Assembly: GCA_015179125.1 (NCBI GenBank) | Contig: WHVA01000345.1 | Coordinates: 61,468-125,467, forward strand | Source of the DNA: Gautieria morchelliformis | Taxonomy: Eukaryota; Basidiomycota; Agaricomycetes; Gomphales; Gomphaceae | DNA: 64,000 nt | Direction of reading: 5' to 3' | In this document: positions 43,801 through 54,873 of the stretch, one piece after another | Position numbering within the stretch: position 1 is the stretch's first letter | Layout: every line of letters begins with the position of its first letter | Made by a program: the position numbers and the translations under genes | The notes under the pieces: model-generated | What the model was told of the DNA's origin: nothing | The model's input: only the letters and a program-made list of their open reading frames with translations | The model's database searches: none

Positions 43801-44511
43801 GGGCCCGTTCAGCGCCCGCGAATTGATATGCAATGGTGAAGTAGTTCAGATATAAGCAGGGTAGTTAAATCTGGACAGATTTTATTTTCTTTGCGAATTG
43901 AAACCAGCCAAACAGCTGGAGTTTTCAACTGTTCTCAACCAAAGCAAGCTGTACTGCCGGCACCGCAGCCCTACATCTAGTATTGATGCATCGGCGGATT
44001 GATTTCCAAGAGCGTGTGGAAACATAATTAAGCTGTCACGTGACATGGCCAATGTTTACCATTTCAGAGGTTTTTCCATGCCTATGTGTGATGTAAGGAT
44101 ATCTGGCTTACAAGCAGGTTTACTTATTTCATACTGCAAAGATTTACCTGTTTTCTAGTGTAGTACAATGGTCTATGAGTACTAGAGCATTGCGGCACTG
44201 GCAACGGACCAGAGGATGGGTGTCGCCGACCGGACGATGGGACGGACGGTCATGGACCTGACAATACAGTTTGAGTTAAATGCCGCTAGATTACGGCTAG
44301 ATATCAAAGAACTAGATATTTAAACTGCATAAACTGCTCAGACCAGTTTGGAAAAATAGTAGATGGTTCCTTGCGAACTGCATCGCAAAAATCTTGCGAA
44401 ACCGCGCGCCGAACAGTCACAATCCGCAGAATTTCTACGAACTACCAGTTCGCACATTTTGGGTGGTGCGAATCGTTCGCAAAATCAAATTCGCGGGCGC
44501 CGAACGGGCCC
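43801..44511. mobile_element. Tourist/PIF-Harbinger-like inverted-repeat element
   Basis: Terminal inverted repeats of about 24 bp: GGGCCCGTTCAGCGCCCGCG at 43801 and its complement ending at 44511, with one mismatch (A/G). A TAA target copy is on each side (43798-43800 and 44512-44514). GGGCC.GTTCGG ends with TAA/TWA duplications are the signature of PIF-Harbinger relatives. 711 bp without a recognisable transposase, so non-autonomous. Confidence 0.82.
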
Positions 44512-44687
44512 TAAGTGACAAAGCCACTGAAAATTCTACTGGTCCAACCACTTGAATAATTTCATTGGTTTTTTCTAGGAAACCCGGTAAGCCCAAATTT
44601 CATTGGTTTGTTTCAATGGGGGCTGTTTCAATGATGTACCCACTGAAAACAGAAACCCCGTGGGTAAACACACTAGGTTTCAATGGA

Positions 44688-44960
44688 TTCGCTATCCACA
44701 GTGGTCAGCGCAGGCGTGCGCTGGTACCCGGCGCTGTCAGCGCAGCGTGTGCTGGTGCACGTCACTGTCAGTGCAGGCTTGCGCTGGTACCGGCGCTGTC
44801 AGCGCAGTTGTGCGCTGGTACCCGGTGCTGCCGGCACACGTGGTCGCTGGCACCCGGCGCTGTCAGCGCAGCGTGCGCTGGTGCACGTCGTTGTCAGCAC
44901 AGGCTTGTGCTGGTGAGCTGACAGCGCTGGGTAACAGCGCACGCCTGCGCTGATAGCCTG
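44688..44960 (+). repeat. Degenerate 60-bp tandem array around CTGTCAGCGCAG
   Basis: Repeated GCGCTGGTACCCGGCGCTGTCAG words alternate with TGGTGCACGTC.TTGTCAG words, giving four to five imperfect units. The units are self-complementary in part (GCGCTGTCAGCGC). They sit directly upstream of the DUF3712-type relic. Confidence 0.7.
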
Positions 44961-44984
44961 AGTTGAACATCACCTTTCAGCCTT

Positions 44985-47970
44985 GCAATTAATACAGGAG
45001 GTGCTGTTCTCGGAACGACTTTGCTCCCAAATCTCTCGTTGGCAATGGGAAACAACACAATGGCAGCTACAAGCGCCTTCCAGGTGCGCTCTGGCAACTA
45101 TTGGCTCGTGCTTTTGTCAGCTGACCTGGTTGCTTCCACCCCAACAACAGTCCACAGGGTCTGCAGACACTCAATGAATTTGTAGGCGGCATAGACGTAT
45201 TGCTTCAGATCGTGGGATTCAATGGGAGTACGGCGGTTCCTCCCCTGCTTCAAGCCTTTGAGAGTCTCAGTATCAGCGCCACGCTCCCTGCACTAAACTC
45301 TACCCTTCTGAAAAGCGCTGCTCTCACGAGTCCATGTTCATCCTATATGCGATTCTTCCCTGACTTACCCATGGATATCAGTTCTTAACACTACTGGGAA
45401 GCAGAACAACATGGCTCACATAAACATCAACCTCAAGAACCCCTTCAGCGCAGGATTGACCATCACGAGCATCAATTCAACGGTGATGTCACACGGGCTC
45501 AGCCTAGGCGCCATCCAGACCTCCATGAACTTCCCTGCGAGCGGAAAATCGACGACTACGTCACCGATGCTCGACCTGAATATGAACCTCGACCCTCCAA
45601 CTATCCTTACCCTTCTCCGCTGTTGAACTGTCCAGGCAGGCCAGAGGACGGATCAAATAGATGTGATCGTTTCACTGGGAGGGATTCAGTATATTTCTAG
45701 CTTGGAGAGGCAGGGGAACAATGCCAACATATTCACATGGGCTTCCATCAGTCCCTCATAGTTCTGTACTAATGCCACATCGCGTAGGGGATTCAATCTC
45801 CCAAGCTTTGTTGACGCAGCATTCAAATAGCTACAGTCTGACATCATTTTGAGTTCTGCGGTGTCTATTAGTGAGTTTAATCTCGGCCTGTGGAGCAGTC
45901 AGCATCTGATGGTTGTCAGGTGACTATCCCACAACGCTGGACTTCACTCAGCTTGCCATCCCGGTGGCCACTGATGACAGCCTTAACTTGCTGCTGCCCA
46001 TTCTGGCGCAACCTATTGTTCAAAAAATTATTACCGGCGCTGTCTTGGCGTGAGACCTGTGCTCTGTTTTGTATTAAAACTGGCTCAGGATCAATACCGT
46101 CCTCATCAGCACCCCGCAGGAGACTGCTTTCGGTAAGTTTGTTTTCAAGCTCGAGACTTGCTTGTCCTGCTGGCCCATGTGCATGACAATGCTTTATACC
46201 TATTGCGGGAAACTAACAGTTTTGATTAGTCGATGCCGAGATCGAATTTGGCGCGGGACTCACTATATCCTGGCAGGGACAGCCGTTGGGTAGCATTGCG
46301 ATGCCGAAGGTTCAAGTTATTGGTGTGTATATTCAGTATAGGTATATAACTAAATCATCTTCTGAACATCTTCAAGGTGACATTGGTGCCCAGCTCAATC
46401 TTTCTGCGTCATTCCACATCGCAGATGTTGGCCGGCTCACGTCTTTCACCCAGGTATAATGGCTATTCATTTCAGGAAATGCACCAGTACTCATCAATGC
46501 ACAGGCCCTCTTGACACAAGAAGACTTTGTGTGAGACATCACAGGAGAGAATTTGTCCGTTTCAGCCCTTGGTGAGTTCGCTTCCCATCTTACCACATCC
46601 CACTAATCTCTACTAGGCATCACCATACCAGGAATTACCTTACCATCCAGACTACAGTTACCAATGTAAGTAGTAGCACACTCGATCTGAGAGAGTGCAT
46701 TGATGTCCCTGTGTTCCTCGCCATCTCAGGTGGGCGTGCAGCTGAGCTCTATTGGCTTCAACAACTTCGTGGGAGAAACACTGTTAGGGCCTGCAGCGTC
46801 TAGCAGTGGTTTTACCCTCGCCCCCCAATGTCTGTGTATACCGTTGCCCGGAGATTGTTGCGTGCTAATATACATTCATAGTCATAGCTACTTTCAACCT
46901 ACCTTTAGTGGGCCGTTTAATCCACCAGGATTCAGCTTCTGGATTGGCCACAGGTGTGATGCACGTCATTGTACAACAATATCTTTGAACCAAAGGCACA
47001 TTATTTAGTCTCACAGGTGTTCACCGGCTTCATCCATGGCAAATCAACTGTTGTCACCGTCGTGGGGAATTCCGCTGGTCCAAGCGATGTACGCGCTTCG
47101 CCGTTGTTGTATTCCCAATGCTTATGTCGATTTGCGATTTGCGACTTACAGGTATCTTGGCTGAACAGTGCAATCAAGAGCTTACAAGTGTCCACAGTGT
47201 TGCCTTCTCAAGGACCCCTGCAGGCCATCAAGTCAATTACCCTTGAACAACTCAAGCTAGACTTCACACCTGGCACTGCATTCAGCCCTTAAACGAGCTC
47301 CAATGCAGCAACCGCCGCCTTCCACATTCCGTTTGCATTCCGTATTGATATTGTTGCGCTTGAGCAGAACATTACGGTGACCTCGCAAGGTCAATCATTT
47401 GCTGAGCTTGTTATTCCCAAGGGTCCCAGCCAGACAGTCATGAACACACGTGTTATCCACCTGACATTCAGTGATGTTCCTTTTGCAGTCTTCAGTGATA
47501 AATTTGCAGTCTTCGAGCAATTTTTGATGCAAACCACCATATCTTCTTCGGAAACATTCGAATTATCGGGGACGGCTAATACTGATGCAAGTACGGCCAT
47601 TGGTACTCTATCGGTATGTCACCCCTTCATTATTCAGCCACACTGTTTGATGCTGATCTTGCTTAGCTCACCGGCATCAATTTCGATGTCTCCACCACAA
47701 TCGCTGGTCTACAAGGGCTGAACACTAAACCAGCTGTAGTATCAAACCTTGAGGTGAACCATGGTTTCTCCGACTTCCCTCTTATCAAGGTCACAACAAC
47801 ACTCACAAATCCTAGGTCAGCATGTAGACATACCCCTCATTGCCTTTTGGGCTAAATAATCACCTGTTCCCTTAGCAATCTGACCATTTCCATGGGAGAT
47901 GTCGCTTTCACCTTGATGTTCGAGTATGTATGACTTCCATCCTTACCGTGCCATACTAGGTCAACTCCAT
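44985..47970 (+). pseudogene. DUF3712-type fungal gene, multi-exon, broken
   Basis: Matches what I know of DUF3712 proteins, long fungal membrane-associated proteins of unknown role. Pieces in order: LSISATLPALNSTLLKSAAL (about 45265), HININLKNPFSAGLTITSINSTV (about 45414), LDLNMNLDPPTILTLLR (about 45574), SWLNSAIKSLQVSTVLPSQG (about 47155), IDIVALEQNITVTSQGQSF (about 47348), then LTGINFDVSTTIAGLQGL (about 47668) and SNLTISMGDVAFTLMFE (about 47877). Short introns with GT and AG borders separate exons, for example 47612-47667 and 47816-47875. An in-frame TAA after AFSP (about 47289) and several frame changes near 45100-46050 make it a pseudogene. Confidence 0.7.
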
Positions 47971-47974
47971 AACA

Positions 47975-48335
47975 GAAAAGTCTGGTTGCTGAAGTGAATG
48001 GGCAAGTCAGCCACGTTTCCCGTCGAGACACCGCTGTTCGTCATTGCCATTGGGACGTTCAACTACATGAGGAGTGGTCAGCAGTAGATACAAAATTGTG
48101 GGTCGAATGCATGAGTGCAAACATACTGCTGCAGCGTCAGCTCCGTTGAATTCGATGATAATATCTTCGCTCGCTTGCACTACTTGAGGAGAGAATCCAG
48201 ATGGATTTTGGAAGGTTGCCAAAGTTGTTTTGGAGCTTGTCAGCGGGTTGAAGTCTTCGCTTTGTTGGGTCAAATCAAGTTCCAGGTCTTCGATTGTGAT
48301 CGAGTCTATAATCTAGCGACACGTTGGCGATAAGC
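47975..48335 (-). pseudogene. Inverted DUF3712-type fragment
   Basis: The minus strand reads TIEDLELDLTQQSEDFNPLTSSK, ATFQNPSGFSPQVVQASEDIIIEFNGADAA, an intron, then NVPMAMTNSGVSTGNVADLPIHFSNQTF. This is a standard DUF3712 block order. It meets the plus-strand relic tail to tail at about 47975. The strands cannot belong to one transcript, so this is an inverted piece of the same gene or of a neighbour paralogue. Confidence 0.7.
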
Positions 48336-48348
48336 GGGAGTAGGTGCA

Positions 48349-48368
48349 CTAAAATAGATCTATTTTAG
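48349..48368. repeat. Perfect 20-bp palindrome at a junction
   Basis: CTAAAATAGATCTATTTTAG is identical to its reverse complement. It lies between the inverted DUF3712 fragment and the truncated start of Copia-C (about 48382). Confidence 0.9.
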
Positions 48369-48369
48369 A

Positions 48370-49755
48370 TTGTCAAAGGCAGAAGGTGAACCCATTACAC
48401 CTAGATCGAGGATGGTCTCCCAAGGCTTTACACAAAGTTTTGGAGTCGACTACAATGAAACCTATGCACCTGTTGCTCGGATGACTTCCTTACGGATTAT
48501 ATGTGCCATTGTTGCCAGGAACAACTGGCCTATTCACCAAATGGATGTGGACAGTGCGTATTTAGATGCTACACTGCCCGAACCTATTTACATGAGACAG
48601 CCGTATGGATATGAGACCGGAGACAAAGATGATGTCCTCCTGCTGAAGAAAGCACTTTACGGCCTCAAACAGTCTGGAAGGAAATGGTACAAACATCTGA
48701 GTGGTGAATTTCACAAGTTAGGATTCACTAAATCAGCTTCAGATGGAGCTGTATGTTGCAGACGTGGACTGAAGGGACATGCAATCATTGCAACAGCTGT
48801 AGATGACCTTACCATCACAGCTGAAAATCAACCAGTCCTTGATGGGGTAAAGCATGACCTTGCCCAGATCTTCAGCATGAAAGATCTAGGTGAGATTCAC
48901 TGGCTTTTGAACCTCAAAATCGAAAGAGATTGGAATAACAAATCGATTGCAATATCCCAAAGCACATACATCCAGAAAATCATTAAAAAATTCAATCTGG
49001 ATGATGCCAAAACATTTTCCACGCCTCTCGACCCAGCCATTAAATTATCCAGGGACCAATGCCCTTCCACAGATGAAGACAAACAGAAGATGTCAAGAGT
49101 TCCATACAGACAAGTGATAGGATCATTGATGTGGGCAGCTGTAGCCACTCGACCAGACATTGCATTCGCAGTGTCATTACTTTCTCAATTCCTCGAAAAC
49201 CCAGGTCTAACTCATTGGAATGCAGTCAAACGTGTCTTTAAATATCTAAAAGGCACGATGGACTACAAATTGACACTTGGGAAAAATCGAGACGGCCTCA
49301 TTGGGTATTCAGATGCGGATTGGGCTTCACAAGAGCATAGGCACTCATACTCGGCTTATATTTTTCAGATTGATGGAGGGACAGTATCATGGAGTTGTCA
49401 AAAACAATCCATAGTAGCCCTATCATCAACTGAAGCCAAATTCGTTGCCCTGACTCATGCGAGCAAAGAAGCCTTATGGATGCGCCACTTTATTTCTGAA
49501 GTATTCCAACCGCTGAATTATCCCATCAAACTTTATTCAGACAATCAATCAGCCATTGCCATTGTCTATGGCACTCAACAACACACGAGGACCAAACATT
49601 TCGACATTAGATTGTATTTCATTCAAGATATAGTCGAAGATGAAGAAATTAAGCTTGTGTACCTACCAACGGAACACATGCTAGCCGATCTTCTCACTAA
49701 AGGACTTCCTAGTCCTAGAGTGAGAATCCTCAATGAGAGAATCGGAATATATTAA
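48370..49755 (+). pseudogene. Copia-C RT and RNase H remnant
   Basis: An uninterrupted frame nearly identical to Copia-B (YNETYAPVARMTSLRII, DVDSAYLDATLPEPIYM, AVDD, GYSDADWASQ). The first few codons come from flanking sequence. RNase H reads SSTEAKFVAL where Copia-B has SSTEAEFVAL. The altered glutamate is, by alignment to the family pattern, the catalytic one, so RNase H should be dead. No promoter or gag remains, so the frame is a fossil despite being open. Confidence 0.9.
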
Positions 49756-49768
49756 GCTTGAGGGGGCG

Positions 49769-50759
49769 TGTTGGGTGCATTTATGCTCCTGCACCAAAAT
49801 CAAACATAATGTATTCGATTTATTGTATGGTGTTTCAATCTCTTCTCACATTGTTCTTGTACCAGGCATTCACTTTGTAGAGGACAGGAATTATAGGCAG
49901 TAGGTATGGACTTGTTATTCAAAAGAATAGACTAGAAATCAATTCACTCTCTCAGTGAATTTAGTGGTCACTCTAAATATATTATACACTACCTAGAAAT
50001 CAATTCACTACAGAGGATTTCTAGGTCAATAAATGCAAAGACTACTAGACTAATTTACTTGCCTCTCTCAGTGAATTTAGTGGTCACTGAGAGAGGGGGA
50101 AATGTGTTCCACTGCGCATGTACTACTACCCGGCCCTTTAGCGCCCAAGAGCTCGCGCGTCGAAGTCATTTCAGACTCCGCTGGGTGCAGCCGCTTGTGA
50201 AAGTAGGAATAACAAGATGAAATAGAGAGATAAGGAATGAGTGGAAAATTTCGAAAATAACCAGAGAAATGGATGCATAATACAAGAACAATGTGAGAAG
50301 AAATTGGAAGGCCACACAACAAATTGGATATATTATGCTTGATTTTGGTGCAGGAGCATAAATGCACCCAACACACTTCTCTGATTATTTTCGAAAATTC
50401 CCAGTCACTCCCTATCTCTCTATTTCACTTTGTTATCTCTATTTTCACAGGCGGCTGCACCCAGCGGAGTTTGAAATGACTTCGACGCGCGAGCTCTTGA
50501 GCGCTAAAGGGCCGGGTGCACGTATATGCTCTCTGAGACAGGATAGTACTCCTCTCTCAGTGACAATAAATTCACTGAGAGAGGCGAGTAGTGTGCTTTA
50601 TATTTTCATAGCATGTTGACTGAAAATCATGTAGTACATTTGATTCTAGGCATTGTATTAATATAACAGTGACAATAAATTCACTGAGAGAGTACATTTG
50701 ATTCTAGCTTTCTCAGAACTCTACCGAACCTTCCCTGCCATAACCCAGAGTTGCTAACA
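49769..50759 (+). repeat. Copia-C 3' LTR, split by a solo LTR
   Basis: TGTTGGGT at 49769 to CTAACA at 50759. Removing the inserted 498-bp solo LTR and one 5-bp target copy leaves 488 bp, exactly the Copia-B LTR length. The AATAAA hairpin is at 50551-50584. Confidence 0.9.
49876..50373 (-). mobile_element. Solo LTR of a related copia subfamily
   Basis: TGTAGAGG...ACCCAACA, 498 bp, flanked by CACTT at 49871-49875 and 50374-50378. It lies inverted relative to the LTR it entered. Its body is diverged from the Copia-B LTR, but the 13-bp hairpin stem (50062-50074 with 50084-50096) is kept; the loop is CCACTAAAT in sense, without AATAAA. Confidence 0.9.
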
Positions 50760-50761
50760 CC

Positions 50762-51640
50762 ATGGCCGTCCACTTCCGAACTGTCCAGTACCCATTCGCC
50801 CGATGGCTCACCCTCCGCTCCCTCCAAGCGTGTCCCTCTATGACCCCGCAAGCATGCTGTCTTTACAGGTGTTTCACCAGCCTTCCAAGCCTCATGCTCA
50901 GCACAAGCCCCAAACCTCCACAGACTACGACAGCTCCGCCTGGCGGCAGCCTCACGAACATAGCACCACCCCCCTAATTGTAGCTCCAAAAGCCCTCGCC
51001 CAGTCATCTGCAGCCCAGTCGCATGCCGAAGATCGCGGCACGGCTCTCTGGCAGTGTCTCCAGTATCGCCCCACATCCACCATATTCCTTGTCCATTTAA
51101 TGGCACACTGGGATGCCACAGTGTAAACTGATTCGTCCCGCACCTTCATGCGCAGGATGTCGACTACATCCCGCCACCCGCAGACAACCGTCGCACCACC
51201 ACATTTGCCATATCCTCCCCGGCGACGTCCTGGAAGGGCAATGGCGACATGGATCTCGAGAATCGCAGAAGTCATAGATGGCGACAAAGTTGACGAGGAG
51301 GTCAGCTACCCCATCTCGTCTCTTAGTCCTGTGCTAAATTCCTCCTCGCAGTCCAAGCTGCCTAGACCACCACACGCGCAGAAACCGACTGACCGTCGCA
51401 TGTGGCACACCAGATGCATCCCATTGTGCATATGCCGAGCATTGATGCCTGGGTATGGTATGCTTTGCGCTGAGTTTGGCTGGCAATATGTAGCTCGGTG
51501 CCGCCATATTTGTTGTCGCCATCTCTCCCGAGGGGGGCTAGTCACCGCGGCTACCACGACACTCGTGCGCCTCTGGGATGTCCAGATGGGGCAACCCATC
51601 AGTCGCCGAGCCGCTGCTAAGACCAAGTACTACTATGTAG
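50762..51640 (+). pseudogene. Third F-box/WD40-like segment copy, diverged
   Basis: 50762-51010 resembles 20080-20360, including the GTGTCCCTCTATGACCC...CTGTCTTTACAGG block. 51180-51400 resembles 26990-27190, including a SATSWKGNGDMDLE frame and a TCCTCGCAG acceptor. At about 51536-51600 the frame LVTAATTTLVRLWDVQMGQPI is a clear WD40 repeat. This supports the F-box/WD40 assignment of the family. No TATA leader is present, because Copia-C lies directly upstream. Coding continuity is broken. Confidence 0.5.
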
Positions 51641-52198
51641 CAGGAAGTATGAAGAATGGACGCCATGGGCACTAACACGGAGCAGGAGCTGATGGACACA
51701 CAAAGCATGAATAGTGCGACATTGATCCCTGAGGCCTGAGGAAGGCGATTCGACCAGGCGAGGTCTATGGATTGCAGGTTATATGCGCCACCTTCCAACG
51801 ACGGTACACATCGGGCATGGGAGTGATCGGGCAGCAGCCGCAGGACATGGACATCAAATTGTGCACCACTTCCCGGGCGGCCCTGGGGGGGTTACCGTTA
51901 TTTGTGCGTGCTACTCGTTGCATGTGTGGCTGTGATGGGTGGCTGAACGTTGGGCGTGGAGGCGGATTCGGATATGGGATTGGGATGGTGCTGTGTGTGG
52001 TGGTATGTATGGCAGGGCTGACAGGCAATCGTCATGCGTGCTTGGGCTGCGTGCTCAGGGCATTGTGAGGGATGCGTGCTTGGGCCAATTCGAGTGATGC
52101 ATACTGTGCGAGCGGGGGACGGAAGCCGGAGGAAGCCCGCTTTGTATGTCAGTATTCTCGCCGTCGGTATGAGGTGTGAGATATGGCTGGATATGGTA
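51641..52198. other. No gene recognised
   Basis: Possibly the decayed 3' part of the preceding gene segment. A frame near 51780-51890 is short and unassignable. Confidence 0.35.
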
Positions 52199-52541
52199 CC
52201 GTGGGGTGGTATTGCACATGCATCTACAGTGAGCGGTGAATTAAAAAAGAAGTGCAACTAATAGAAAAAGGCAACAGGTTCTAAAGTTAGTTACCACCTG
52301 GAAGGTATAACGATTCAGATTTATGCTCATGGCAACTACTCGTTGATGGAAAGGGACGGCCGGGAAGAACCGTGGGGTGGTATTGCATATGCATCGCCAG
52401 TGAGTTGTGAATTAAAAAAGAAGAGAACTAATAAAAAAGGAATGGGTTCTAGAGTTAGTTCCCATTTGTTGAATAACTGGAAGGTATAACGATTCGTATT
52501 TATGCTTGTGGCACCTATCAATGGAAAGGGATGGCCGGAAA
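52199..52541 (+). repeat. 171-bp tandem duplication
   Basis: CCGTGGGGTGGTATTGCA starts at 52199 and again at 52370. The two units match along their length with point changes and one small length difference (GTTGAATAACT in unit 2). Both end with GGAAAGGGA.GGCCGG. Confidence 0.85.
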
Positions 52542-53865
52542 GATGCACTGGGACGGATACGAGGACAACGGCGATCTGCTGCCATGGCATGCACGGATCT
52601 GCTGCATATGGGCACGCATATGTGACCACGGATCTATCCTAGCAACCGCACCGCCACCACCACCGCTCAACACCACCGTCTTCTCCCACCCACCGTCTTC
52701 TCCCACCCACCGTCTTCTCGAGGACATATGCTCCGCTGGGCGAGACAGTCTCTCAGAGACTCGGGGAGACCCGTGCCTGAACAAACAGTACCCCCTTGAT
52801 TGGACGGTCAGGTACTAGCTTTTTCATCTGTATTTGTAAGACGGGCCAATCTATGAAATAATTTTTTGTGTATTTTAAGGAGTTTGGGTGGCAAAGTGAT
52901 GCCTAAGGCCGCCGGGTGAAGACGGTCAGCCTGGGAGACACACTGCAGCAAATGGATTAGCGCCCAGAACAGTGTCTACATGGCTCGTTGCGTGACTTGC
53001 CGCGGTTCGCCAGGTTCGCCATCCTCCTCAAACCCACTATTTCATTCCAGCAGTTAGATGTCGGTTCACCACCATCCGAACTGCCTCTACATGTACACAC
53101 GTTCCTCTGCGATGCACTGAGTTTTGGCAAGTACGGCAAGGAACGGGGATGGGTTTACTTTGTGGACGTGTTGAGGGTGTCAGTAGGATCACTGTTTGGC
53201 TGCAGCAGTCTCAGCCGAGTCTCCGGGAGTCACCGGGAGACAGTCTCATGCAGCGGACCCGATTCTCTGGTCTTCTCAGCTACACCACATATATTCATTC
53301 GCCATCTTCTAATTCGAATCCAAATATGGAGCTGGCTATCAACTTCAAGTTCCCAGTGACTTATCACTGTCCCGCTGCCCTATCTAAGGCATGCATCCGC
53401 ATGGTGCCGCGGTGTATGCAGCACGGGGTTGCGAGCCCTAGAGCTGACACTCGTGTATTGGAGCTCTGGCGGAGGTCGCTGGAGGAGGAATTGTCAAGGT
53501 GCACCAAATCCTTGTAGCCATGACTACAGTACATGCACATTTACGAAACCACAGCTCTCAGCGTCATATGTCTAATGGATGCTGTCTGCCAGATTACAAA
53601 TGAAAAGATGGGCAGGGTTTACGTCTATAATTGTGTGCAGAGGTACAAGTGCTGGCTTTCCTAAGAACAGGAGACCATTGTGAAGGAGTCACGTATTGAA
53701 GATTCAAGATACATTGGGCTTTATAGGATGAGCTGGACGCCAAGGCGGGAGTAAGCCAGTTCCGTTCCGAGCGGAAGTGATTACGTTACAACTACTTCCG
53801 AGTTTTATTTCCCACGAGTCTAGCTCCAAGAAAATGGCCATTTATGTGAGCATTTTCCTTCCTGC
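52542..53865. other. Intergenic; possible exon-like frame
   Basis: Three 17-bp units (CCGTCTTCTCCCACCCA) lie at about 52676-52720. The frame 52988-53200 on the plus strand (FQQLDVGSPPSELPLHVHTFLCDALSF) looks protein-like and resembles hypothetical basidiomycete proteins, but I cannot name it. Confidence 0.35.
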
Positions 53866-54873
53866 CTAGACATTCTTTTCCGGCCCGCCTGTCTTTCCTG
53901 CCCTTTCTGAGCGCACCCTCGCCCATTGCGCTTCCTGCTCTTTGTCATACTCCGCCATTGGCAGTATCTGTGCATCCATTATATTTTTCCACTGCCTCAT
54001 CTGTTCAACCATCTGCTCCCATGAATGCGACAGTGCTGGCAGCTCTCTGTGGAGCAGCCGCGATATTTCTGCCTGACCCTTCAGTTTCGCATCCTGCATC
54101 AGATCCATGGCCCGCAAGGTCCCCGCAATGTCTATTAAAGGACTGACTATGCTGAATCGGTTGAGTGTCGCAGCTTCCTATGTCCCGGTGACAGGAAATC
54201 CCTCCGCTCCTTTTCCGCATATGGGTGGAAGCGGAACCGGCTTTGGCTTGGCAGTGTTAGGAGAAATGTGTTCCGACTTGGCAATTTTCTGTCTCTTTCT
54301 GTCCCCCACTGTATCCGGGTCTTCATGTGGCAACTTGCACTTCTTGCCAACATCCAGAGCTGCGGGAGTTTCCCGCTTGTAGCCAGTGATCCAACAATTC
54401 AACGTAACCTTCAATATCTGCTCTCCAACTGCATCTTGCATGGGGACCCCCTTAGGGTCCTCTTCTGGAATGTATCCCGACCATGTTTCACAGTTGTCCG
54501 GAAGTTTGACTCCCGGAGTTTCATCCCCAAGCCGCTTGGATGCCCTTGTCAGTTCCGCAGGCATCCAATACTCCCGACCCACCTCTCGTCCGGCCGCATT
54601 CTCAGCGGCAGCCTTATCCGGAGTTCCCTTTTCCCTTGCCGCCTCCTTGCGCTTCCACTCATCCTCGTGTTTCTGCTCAGGCTCTTGGTCCTGCTCCTCT
54701 TGCACCAGCCGCTCCTTCTCATCGTGATCCTTGCGCTCTTTCTCCTTTGTTTCCTTCTCCTTGAGCTCGTGCTCCTTGCGCTCGCGTTCCTTCTCTTCGT
54801 GGTTCTTGTGATCCTTCTCCTGGTGCATCTCCTTCTTCTTTTGCAGGAGGGCCTCCATCTCCTCGAGGGTCAT
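53866..54873 (-). CDS. Hypothetical charged coiled-coil protein, probably two exons
   Basis: The likely start is the ATG at 54873 (MTLEEMEALLQKKKEM), because a TGA lies in frame upstream and no earlier ATG exists. Residues 10-75 are a highly charged K/E-rich coiled coil, then a linker with WSGYIPEEDPKGVP and KRQKIAKSEHIS, which could act as a nuclear signal. The frame stops at 54178. A second exon (from about 54144, acceptor TTTAATAG) reads AGTLRAMDLMQDAKLKGQAEIS and ends at 53866. The donor is not resolved (no GTAAG-like site near 54200). I see no disabling change in the exons. Function unknown; it is the best candidate for an intact host gene here. Confidence 0.6.

Larger units (their letters stand above)
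48382..50759 (+). mobile_element. 5'-truncated copia copy Copia-C
   Basis: Same family as Copia-B in the opposite orientation. It starts inside the RT region (GEGEP-type boundary; EGEPITPRSRM is shared) and has lost LTR, gag, protease and integrase at its 5' side. It keeps the polypurine tract and one LTR. Truncation of an LTR element at an internal point needs recombination or a break, unlike LINE truncation. Confidence 0.9.
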
